The notes below the pieces were generated by a model, which saw only the letters and a list, made by a program, of their open reading frames with translations, made no database searches and had not been told where the DNA came from. The position numbers and the translations under genes were made by a program. Below, one piece after another: positions 1 to 4,848 of a stretch of DNA of 5,006 nt (position 1 is its first letter; each line of letters starts with the position of its first letter). The DNA is from CAYFUG01 sp964346295 (lineage in GTDB: Bacteria; Patescibacteriota; Minisyncoccia; Moranbacterales; DUUL01). The stretch covers positions 1 to 5,006 of the forward strand of contig CAYFUG010000033.1 in NCBI GenBank assembly GCA_964346295.1, read 5' to 3'.

Positions 1-1121
1 GTTCCTCCGGAAGTGATATTAAATTCATCCGGATCACATTGCTGAGGAGGGGGAGTAAAAGAGCAATCGGACCAATCGAGGTAATCAGGATTTTGAATAT
101 AGTTGTAAGGAGTCCCGCAATGACCACGAGCGGAAGCAATCACTGCTGCCTGAGCAGAAGGGATTAGGACAGAGCTGATTTTTTGAAAGTAGTTCGAGTC
201 GTTTAGAAAAACTCCGGCATCTCCGTCGCCATCTCCATCGGCATCAGCATCTCCATCGGCATCAGCATCTCCGTCGGCATCAGCATCTCCGTCGCCATCT
301 CCATCGCCATCAGCGTCGGCATCTGCATCCGCATCGGCATCTGCATCCGCATCGGCATCTGCGTCGGCATCAGCATCTCCGTCGCCATCTCCTCCGTTGG
401 GTCTGGTGCAGTCATTGCGGCAACTATCGTTATTATTACTGTTGCCATCGTCACACTCTTCTCCGGGATCTACATTACCATCTCCGCAATAAGTGCAGTC
501 ATTGCGGCAAAATCTTTGAGTGTAATGACCTGGGACAAATTCTCCAGGAGGGTCACAGGTTTCTCCGGATCCAGATTGAAGAATTTCGTCTCCGCAAAAA
601 GTGCAGGGATTAGAGCTGCTTGGAGGGCGACAACTTTGACCGGGGGGCATTTCCAGTCCTTCTCTGATCGCATTTCCGTCGCAGAGCTCCTGGGACTGAT
701 TAATTTCGTTGTCTCCGCAGATAGGAGCGGGAGTGGTAATCTCAAAATCTCCTTCGCAGTTTCCGTTGTAACACTGATTCTCGTCGGGAGCTCCGGGAAC
801 ATAAATTCGCCAGTGATATTTTCCAGGACTTAGGTTAAGATCATCTACCTCAAAGGTGTTAGTACCGGCTGCTATTCCAGACTCCCGAAGGATTTCACCC
901 CAATTTTGGTCATAAATGACCAGGGTCTGATCTTCCTGGCTGATCGAAGTTTGAAGTTCCTGGGGTCCTTGAGGTCGAGGGGTGATTCTTTCTAGGGTGA
1001 TTAGGGCAAAGATAGTAATAAGAGCGATTGCTCCGGCAGCAATCAAAAAATTAAGGGGCTTTTCTTTTTCTGGGAGGGCTTTTAATTTCTTCCAGAACTT
1101 GCTAGGGGAAGATTTTATCAT
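1..1121 (-). CDS. Membrane-anchored Cys-rich repeat protein with Asp-Ala/Asp-Gly tract (3' end off the window)
   Basis: The frame is open from ATG at 1121 to the left edge (373 codons seen, no stop). An in-frame TAG at 1127-1125 just upstream limits the start to this ATG; there is no clear Shine-Dalgarno. In order: a basic cytoplasmic head (1-24), one hydrophobic anchor (about 25-43), an Ig-like beta domain (about 55-130), and three tandem repeats beginning CGD at residues 135, 176 and 212. The third repeat reads CGDGxxDPGEECDDGN and ends C-RNDC. This is the pattern of the Myxococcus Cys-rich disulfide repeat (TIGR02232/DUF4215 type), known from secreted proteins. Residues 245-302 are a strict alternation of 29 Asp with Ala or Gly. 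A further Cys-containing region (C335, C353, C362) begins before the edge. It is probably a type II-oriented surface protein with disulfide-stabilised modules on an acidic spacer. The function is unknown; adhesion or Ca2+ binding is only a guess. Confidence 0.9.
   Translation of the reverse strand, partial: MIKSSPSKFWKKLKALPEKEKPLNFLIAAGAIALITIFALITLERITPRPQGPQELQTSISQEDQTLVIYDQNWGEILRESGIAAGTNTFEVDDLNLSPGKYHWRIYVPGAPDENQCYNGNCEGDFEITTPAPICGDNEINQSQELCDGNAIREGLEMPPGQSCRPPSSSNPCTFCGDEILQSGSGETCDPPGEFVPGHYTQRFCRNDCTYCGDGNVDPGEECDDGNSNNNDSCRNDCTRPNGGDGDGDADADADADADADADADADADADGDGDGDGDADADGDADADGDADADGDGDGDAGVFLNDSNYFQKISSVLIPSAQAAVIASARGHCGTPYNYIQNPDYLDWSDCSFTPPPQQCDPDEFNITSGG
216..389 (-). repeat. 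18-bp in-frame minisatellite encoding the (Asp-Ala/Gly)29 tract
   Basis: The 174 bases encode 29 consecutive Asp-x pairs in the order (DG)2 (DA)11 (DG)4, then DADADG units, (DG)2 and DA. Two 18-base units recur on the minus strand: GATGCCGATGCGGATGCA occurs twice in tandem, and GACGGAGATGCTGATGCC occurs three times exactly and twice more with one or more substitutions or truncation. The unit length is a multiple of three, so gain or loss of copies keeps the frame. The other minus frame of this stretch is also open (Met-rich reading, 454-203), which is a by-product of the repeat and not a gene. Confidence 0.92.
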
Positions 1122-1225
1122 GATCTATTAGGAGTTTTTGAGGATTTCTAATTAAATTCCCCAAGGAACTCTATAAAAATTTATTATTAAGATTTAACAA
1201 GGATAAAGATAGACAGTATTGGACT
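1122..1225 (-). other. AT-rich 5' untranslated region of the Cys-rich repeat protein gene
   Basis: From the inferred transcription start near 1219 to the ATG at 1121 lie about 100 AT-rich bases. No Shine-Dalgarno complement is seen within 15 bases of the ATG; the sequence there reads ACTCCTAATAGATC. Only a trivial 4-bp hairpin (TTCC-TTGG-GGAA) is visible and no riboswitch is recognised. Confidence 0.4.
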
Positions 1226-1253
1226 ATTGTAGCACCTGAAAAGGGAAAATCAA
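1226..1253 (-). promoter_or_regulatory. Sigma70-like promoter for the Cys-rich repeat protein gene
   Basis: On the minus strand the -35 is TTGATT (1253-1248), with a 16-base spacer and -10 TACAAT (1231-1226). The -10 is preceded by TGC, giving an extended -10. The same 9-mer TGCTACAAT occurs upstream of the next gene in this window. Expected transcription start is near 1219, about 100 bases before the ATG. The -35 lies in the loop of the small hairpin that ends the preceding gene. Confidence 0.55.
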
Positions 1254-1260
1254 TCCCTTT
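1240..1260 (-). terminator. Weak hairpin at the end of the AMMECR1-like gene
   Basis: AAAGGG (1260-1255) and CCCTTT (1245-1240) form a 6-bp stem with a 9-base loop starting inside the TAA stop codon. Only a short U run follows, so termination would be inefficient and readthrough into the downstream gene is possible. Confidence 0.3.
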
Positions 1261-3196
1261 ATTGATTTTGAAGAAATTTTTGACCTAAAAGTAAGGCGTC
1301 TACTCCGTGGCCGGTGTTGTCAAGGCGTAAACGATTATCGTGAAGATTAGTTTTAAAGCCTCCCCGGGCTCGTTCTGGCTTTTGAATGTAGTACATATTA
1401 GCACCGTGGAACTGATGGCGAAGTAAATTTTTAAGACTTAAAGTAAGCCTCTCTCGATACTTTATTTGGTAATCAGATTTTCCTAATTCTTGAGCGGCCC
1501 GGTAGGCATAGTAGAGACTTTCTGTATAGGGTCCATCGGAAGCAGAATGCGGCCAGCCGTACTGAGGGGTGGCGGGATTAAAAAATCTTCCCAAATAATC
1601 TCGATAAGGCTCTCCAGAAGTATTTTGTAATTCTAGGAGTTTATCATTCATAACCAAGATTCCCTCTAAGTATTTTTTGTCTTCAGTAGCTTGATAGATT
1701 TTGTAAAGAGACTGAGAGTGCCAAGGGACATAGGCGGGATAATAATTTTCCTCAATTTGATTCGCGTACTTTTCCAAATAATAATCCTGGGATTTAATTG
1801 CAGCTTCTAGATAAACTTTCTGGCCGGTTTTTTGATAGAGCTCGATTAGAGTTAAGAGGGCTTCTCCGCTATAAAAAGTTAGGTAGTAATCTTCGTCGTA
1901 TTGTTTTTCTTTAGGAGGTTCAACATAAAAAGCGTTAAAGGAGCCATCGGGGTTTTGAGTTTCTAAAATGGAATTAGCTAATCTTTGCCATTTGTCTTGA
2001 TACTGATCAAAATAGGGACTGTAAATTAAGGCACGGAGCAGAAGAGCGTTGGCGCCTAATTTAGATCCGTTAGGTCGAGAAGTGTTGTAAATATAGCCTA
2101 CCCCACTTTCGCCCTGGCCTTCTTCTTGATACCAATTTTCAAAAATAAAACCTAGATTCTCTTGATGTAACTTGTCCGCTTGAGAATTATCGGAGGCAAT
2201 TTCTGCCAGGTAGCGAGAAGCTAAGAATTGACGAATAAAGTTGTTATTAGGAGAAAATTCATCCAAGGAGGGGTAGTAAGAATAACGAAAATCTCCTCGG
2301 GGAGAGGTATTATTAAGGAGCCACTGCTCGGCTAATTGAATTGATTCTTGAACACGCTCGGGAGTAAGAGAGAGACTGCAGCTGTCTGCAGAATTACCTC
2401 TATAGAAGTTGACGATCTCCGACCCGGTAAATTGGGTGGTGCCAAAAGTAAAGTCTCGAAAATTACTAACTCGGAGATCGTTTTTTTGTTCTTCAGGGAG
2501 GCGTTGACCGATAATTTGTTGGTAAATTGCTTCTAGGCGTTTTCGCTTATCAAAAGAGGTGGTTTGAATGTAGTTTTGTTCTAGAAAATCTTTACTGAGA
2601 AGGATGGTGGAGGCAAGGGCGGGATCAGAGGAGTTAAATTCCACGCCGGTGATTCCGGCTTCAAAATTATCGGCGTCTTGCCTAGTAGGCTCTATCAAAG
2701 TAATCTCAATTTCTAAATGAGAAAAGTCTTTTTCGCAATCACAGCTGGAGCAATTTTTTTGAGGTGCTAGGTCTGGTTTAGCTGATTGATAGGCAGCTTG
2801 GGTAGCTTGATAAACTGCTCGTTCTAAATTAAGAGTGCGTGCTTGGCCTTGGGTTAGTTGTTGTCCATTTTCTCTTAAGGTGACAAAGGTTTGGTAAGTA
2901 TGCTTTTGAAATTGAGGAGCAAAATCAGAGCGCTTGTGGCCCAAGGAGGAATCTAGAAGGGCAAAACGGACTGTGTCTATCAGAGATTCCTTTGCGGTTT
3001 GACTCAGCGGAGGATAGAAGGATTGGGGAGTAAAGCAGCTGGGGCGAGGGTTGTCATCAAGCGGCTGGACAGATTCGGAGGAGCTTGAATTAGAGCTACA
3101 GAGCTTTCCGATGAGAGCAATTGTGAAAACCAAAAACAAGCCGATAAAGACGGATTTTAGAAAGTACGGATGGCGAATAAATGAAAACTGCTTCAA
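1259..3196 (-). CDS. Membrane-anchored protein with degenerate AMMECR1-like domain and C-terminal helical-toroid domain
   Basis: The protein has 645 residues and a TAA stop. The start is TTG at 3196: a TAA lies four codons upstream and the next Met is residue 515, while the anchor at about 12-30 needs the upstream start. No Shine-Dalgarno is visible. A Ser-rich linker (34-42) follows the anchor; C33 does not sit in a good lipobox. Residues about 60-265 resemble AMMECR1: FVTLRENG (104-111), LEIEITLIEP (161-170), GITGVEF (181-187), a segment matching the family's 'ATYLP' region (195-230) and VSNFRDFTF (243-251). The family signature LRGCIG is absent, and an inserted CSSCDC cluster (149-154) sits before the LEIEI strand. 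Residues about 280-645 are repeated helical hairpins rich in Trp, Tyr and His (ESGVGYIY, GWPHSASDGPYTESLYYAY, DNTGHGVDALL), resembling (alpha/alpha) toroids of six-hairpin glycosidases or sugar epimerases. It probably acts outside the membrane, perhaps on envelope glycans; that is inference. Confidence 0.92.
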   Translation of the reverse strand: MKQFSFIRHPYFLKSVFIGLFLVFTIALIGKLCSSNSSSSESVQPLDDNPRPSCFTPQSFYPPLSQTAKESLIDTVRFALLDSSLGHKRSDFAPQFQKHTYQTFVTLRENGQQLTQGQARTLNLERAVYQATQAAYQSAKPDLAPQKNCSSCDCEKDFSHLEIEITLIEPTRQDADNFEAGITGVEFNSSDPALASTILLSKDFLEQNYIQTTSFDKRKRLEAIYQQIIGQRLPEEQKNDLRVSNFRDFTFGTTQFTGSEIVNFYRGNSADSCSLSLTPERVQESIQLAEQWLLNNTSPRGDFRYSYYPSLDEFSPNNNFIRQFLASRYLAEIASDNSQADKLHQENLGFIFENWYQEEGQGESGVGYIYNTSRPNGSKLGANALLLRALIYSPYFDQYQDKWQRLANSILETQNPDGSFNAFYVEPPKEKQYDEDYYLTFYSGEALLTLIELYQKTGQKVYLEAAIKSQDYYLEKYANQIEENYYPAYVPWHSQSLYKIYQATEDKKYLEGILVMNDKLLELQNTSGEPYRDYLGRFFNPATPQYGWPHSASDGPYTESLYYAYRAAQELGKSDYQIKYRERLTLSLKNLLRHQFHGANMYYIQKPERARGGFKTNLHDNRLRLDNTGHGVDALLLGQKFLQNQ

Positions 3197-3248
3197 AATA
3201 AAGAATTAAAAAGTAGCGCTAAAATATGCGGTTATTCCCAGAAAAGCA

Positions 3249-3290
3249 GGATCCCAGTTTGGTTTACTGGATCCCCGCCTTCGCGGGGAT
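3249..3290. repeat. REP-like palindromic element with two overlapping hairpins
   Basis: ATCCCCGC (3271-3278), loop CTTC and GCGGGGAT (3283-3290) form a perfect 8-bp GC-rich stem. Upstream, GGATCCCAGT (3249-3258) pairs with ACTGGATCC (3266-3274), with one bulged C. It shares 3271-3274 with the first stem, so the two hairpins exclude each other. The core, GGATCCCCGC-CTTC-GCGGGGATGAC, is of the type of short palindromic repeats dispersed between genes in many bacteria. It lies in the 5' leader of the AMMECR1-like gene. No T-tract follows on either strand, so it is unlikely to be a terminator. Confidence 0.7.
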
Positions 3291-3339
3291 GACTCCAAGA
3301 AAGAAATTGCCTTGGTTAGCTCTGATATAATTTACTTAA

Positions 3340-3368
3340 ATTGTAGCAAATTTTTTATTAACAAAAAA
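3340..3368 (-). promoter_or_regulatory. Extended -10 promoter candidate for the AMMECR1-like gene
   Basis: TGCTACAAT (3348-3340) is an extended -10 identical to that of the downstream gene's promoter. At 17-base spacing the -35 position falls on TTTTTT (3368-3363), the U-tract of the preceding terminator, so the -35 is poor. A start near 3333 would give a leader of about 137 nt carrying the REP-like hairpins. Confidence 0.4.
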
Positions 3369-3400
3369 GACCCGACCGTTTCCAGATGGAAATGGTCGGG
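3363..3400 (-). terminator. Rho-independent terminator of the lipoprotein gene
   Basis: A 13-bp stem is formed by 3400-3388 and 3383-3371 with the 4-base loop ATCT. There is one A-C mismatch in the minus-strand RNA (a G-U pair in the plus-strand RNA). On the minus strand it runs into TCTTTTTTG. It lies about 85 bases after the TGA of the lipoprotein gene. The plus-strand side has no T-tract. Confidence 0.85.
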
Positions 3401-3403
3401 CCC

Positions 3404-3423
3404 TAAAACTAAAATTAGTTTTA
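3404..3423. repeat. AT-rich perfect palindrome beside the terminator
   Basis: TAAAACTAA (3404-3412) and TTAGTTTTA (3415-3423) are perfect inverted repeats separated by AA. It sits 3 bases from the terminator stem, in the 3' untranslated region of the lipoprotein gene. It could be a protein-binding site or a 3'-end structure; nothing decides between these. Confidence 0.6.
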
Positions 3424-3485
3424 AATTGAGAGAAGACCCCAGGTTCGAGGCCTTCTGGTTTTGAGAAAATTGGCGAGGAAAAACA

Positions 3486-4499
3486 TCAAAGGCGGGGTGA
3501 GGGAACCCCCTTCATAGCCCTAAAGCGATGATCCCAGCCAGTGGCCGGATCCCAGGAAATCTCCAAAATCATACATTTAGGGATCCGCTTGTCTCTGATC
3601 TCCTGACGAGTGAAAATCTGATCCCCTGTCCGCTCAATCAGTCTAGCATGTTCATAAACAAGCTGCTGATAAGCAGGGGGGAGATTTTCCCAACGCAATC
3701 CCCCGAAAAAATTTGCGTAGGCCACCACCGGCTTGGCGCCGGGAACATAGGCCGCCTTCCCGGGCTTCCGGACTTTGCCCCGATGGTAGGCAGCAGCGTT
3801 CACCCATTGCCGGTCGTTATGGCCGGCTTCGGTGGCACTCTCAACCTGCGACCAATCCCAGATGTTTAAGAAGTCAAAAGCGACTCCCAAAAACTCTGGA
3901 TTGTCGCGGCGAGCCCCTACACAACCATTGCAAGGCTGGGGAGGAGGCAAAAGATCGACGGGCTGAAGGGGCTCCGCAGGAAATAATAAACTTCTTCGGA
4001 ATTGCTCCGCCTGCTTAACGCAGAACCTCTCCAGAACAGCTTGAAGGTCCGCATCAGAGGCGGGATTGTTCATCTCCGCCTCTAGCTTGCGCAACATTTT
4101 CGAGGAAATGACAATTCGGACCTGCCTTTCCTCAATTCCTGTCTTATTCACCCTCCTGGTTTCCAGCTCTACATACTTGCTGAACTTTGCCTTTTCCAGA
4201 AGCGTAACCGAATACCCGTAGGCTTTGTAAAGCCTACGAAAAATTCTTCCCCTTCGATTGTCAGCCTTAACAAGGGCCTTTAAAGCAGGCCTAGCGCTAG
4301 ATACAGGCTGGACACCCTGAGACACTCGGGACTTAACAATTTGAGGCGGAACCGCTTGCCCCGCCTTAAATTCTTCCTCAAACTCCGCCATGGTAAATTT
4401 TTTGGGGCCGCAAGCAGCTCCCAGAAAAAAGATTGCCAAAGCCGCGGCCATAAAAAATGCCGCGGCGCCTTTGCCTCTGCTTTCTTGGTTAAAAAACAT
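3486..4499 (-). CDS. Predicted lipoprotein of unknown function
   Basis: The protein has 337 residues, an ATG start and a TGA stop. The start is fixed by a strong AGGAGG five bases upstream. Residues 1-30 form a signal peptide: polar/basic head (R8, K10), hydrophobic core 11-27, then LGAAC with C30 as the likely lipidated Cys (a tolerated lipobox with Gly at -3). Mature regions: an acidic segment (37-45); a basic stretch (80-97, RRGRIFRRLYKAYGY); a charged helical region (about 130-172); a Pro-rich hinge (174-189) next to a CNGC motif (190-193); and a C-terminal part with many Trp (FLNIWDWSQVES, AANFFGGLRW-like 261-270, ISWDPATGWDH 314-324). I do not recognise the family. CNGC could be a redox or metal pair, but nothing else supports that. 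The gene is visibly more G+C-rich at third positions than the two genes to its left and is the only one with a canonical ribosome site. It is monocistronic between its own promoter and terminator. Confidence 0.88.
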   Translation of the reverse strand: MFFNQESRGKGAAAFFMAAALAIFFLGAACGPKKFTMAEFEEEFKAGQAVPPQIVKSRVSQGVQPVSSARPALKALVKADNRRGRIFRRLYKAYGYSVTLLEKAKFSKYVELETRRVNKTGIEERQVRIVISSKMLRKLEAEMNNPASDADLQAVLERFCVKQAEQFRRSLLFPAEPLQPVDLLPPPQPCNGCVGARRDNPEFLGVAFDFLNIWDWSQVESATEAGHNDRQWVNAAAYHRGKVRKPGKAAYVPGAKPVVAYANFFGGLRWENLPPAYQQLVYEHARLIERTGDQIFTRQEIRDKRIPKCMILEISWDPATGWDHRFRAMKGVPSPRL

Positions 4500-4504
4500 G
4501 AAAA

Positions 4505-4510
4505 CCTCCT
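4505..4510 (-). promoter_or_regulatory. Strong Shine-Dalgarno site of the lipoprotein gene
   Basis: AGGAGG (4510-4505), within AAAAAGGAGG, lies 5 bases upstream of the ATG at 4499. This decides the start and contrasts with the two genes to its left, where no such site is visible. Confidence 0.88.
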
Positions 4511-4532
4511 TTTTGTCCTTCGTTTAAAGTTT

Positions 4533-4600
4533 TTGGTTTTGGGTCGCTTCGGCAATCAAAAACCCTTTAACCTTTAATCGCCCAAGTAACCCAAAACCAA
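4533..4600 (-). promoter_or_regulatory. Structured 5' leader stem-loop upstream of the lipoprotein gene
   Basis: TTGGTTTTGGGT (4600-4589) pairs perfectly with ACCCAAAACCAA (4544-4533), a 12-bp stem enclosing 44 bases. Inside, GGCGAT (4582-4577) pairs with ATTGCC (4556-4551) with one G-U. An alternative pairing, GTTTTTG (4563-4557) with CAAAAAC (4535-4529) extended by AAA/TTT across a two-base bulge, would break the base of the outer stem. The loop also holds a TTAAAGG direct repeat. It lies 34-101 bases upstream of the ATG. It could be a cis-regulatory RNA or an mRNA stabiliser; no known riboswitch class is recognised. Confidence 0.6.
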
Positions 4601-4607
4601 TGTTTCG

Positions 4608-4623
4608 CCAATTTTCAAAGAAC
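4608..4623 (-). promoter_or_regulatory. boxA-like antitermination motif in the leader
   Basis: The minus strand reads GTTCTTTGAAAATTGG. It resembles the boxA found in bacterial rRNA leaders (TGCTCTTTGAAAA type), bound by NusB/NusE. It lies downstream of the promoter and upstream of the leader stem. No rRNA gene follows in this window. The short motif could arise by chance. Confidence 0.4.
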
Positions 4624-4636
4624 TTAACTAACCTGA

Positions 4637-4655
4637 CTCTGGAATTTCTCCAGAG
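4637..4655. promoter_or_regulatory. Inverted repeat at the transcription start: operator or 5'-terminal hairpin
   Basis: CTCTGGA (4637-4643) and TCCAGAG (4649-4655) are perfect 7-bp arms around a 5-base centre. The site begins about 7 bases downstream of the proximal -10 hexamer, so it covers roughly +1 to +19. It could be a repressor operator or, in RNA, a 5'-end stabilising hairpin with loop GAAAT. Confidence 0.5.
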
Positions 4656-4661
4656 CAGTTC

Positions 4662-4707
4662 ATATAAGCATAAAATAAATTATATGTCAATAGCAATTGA
4701 CGCTCAA
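4662..4707 (-). promoter_or_regulatory. Two overlapping sigma70-like promoters for the lipoprotein gene
   Basis: Promoter A has -35 TTGACA (4690-4685, consensus), a 17-base spacer ending in TGC and -10 TTATAT (4667-4662), an extended -10. Promoter B has -35 TTGAGC (4707-4702), a 17-base spacer and -10 TATAAT (4684-4679, consensus). The B -10 directly abuts the A -35. Both drive leftward into the lipoprotein leader and lie just downstream of the preceding gene's terminator. Confidence 0.7.
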
Positions 4708-4718
4708 AGGGCTTTAAA

Positions 4719-4756
4719 CAAAAACACCCCGCTATTTTATTTAGCAGAGTGTTTTT
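4719..4756 (-). terminator. Rho-independent terminator of the right-edge gene
   Basis: AAAAACACTCTGCTA (4756-4742) pairs with TAGCGGGGTGTTTTT (4734-4720): 15 bp including two G-U pairs in the minus-strand RNA, with a 7-base loop. The 3' arm ends in TTTTT, followed by GTTT. On the plus strand the two G-U pairs become A-C mismatches, so leftward termination is favoured. It lies about 92 bases after the TAG of the right-edge gene. Confidence 0.82.
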
Positions 4757-4848
4757 GTTTTTCATAAAGGACACGGAGAGCGAGTAGCGGAGATTTTGCC
4801 TGCCCCGTCTCCTTGTAGGAATAACGAAATTTTCAAAATTTGGAAGTC
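4757..4848 (-). other. 3' untranslated region of the right-edge gene
   Basis: About 92 bases lie between the TAG at 4851-4849 and the terminator. With the terminator, promoters and leader, this completes the 349-base gene-free stretch 4500-4848. An imperfect pairing (GGACACGG 4769-4776 with CCGTCTCC 4805-4812, one mismatch) is the only structure seen. No gene is supported here. Confidence 0.5.

Noticed and set aside
203..454. Met-rich 83-residue open frame on the minus strand
   Set aside because: It is the alternative frame of the 18-bp minisatellite inside the Cys-rich repeat protein. The ATG of each GATG gives the Met series. The true frame is open over the whole 1121 bases and has recognisable domains.
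470..833. Open frames on both strands of about 105-110 residues
   Set aside because: They overlap the Cys-rich repeats in other frames, have no domain-like sequence and no ribosome site. They are shadows.
3430..3460. tRNA T-arm-like GGTTCGAGG
   Set aside because: The flanking bases do not form the 5-bp T stem or a 7-bp acceptor stem and no other tRNA arms are present.
3336..3488. Possible TGA recoding: 49 sense codons follow the TGA of the lipoprotein gene before TAA
   Set aside because: The extension would run through the strong terminator hairpin and its U-tract. No other in-frame TGA occurs in any gene here, and an open stretch this long is not rare by chance. Standard stop use is the simpler reading.
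3528..4018. Plus-strand open frames of 101-113 residues
   Set aside because: They lie antisense to the lipoprotein gene, without promoter, ribosome site or recognisable motifs.
4280..4577. Lys/Arg-rich open frames on both strands around the lipoprotein start
   Set aside because: They are shadows of the signal peptide region of the lipoprotein gene, which has the strong ribosome site.
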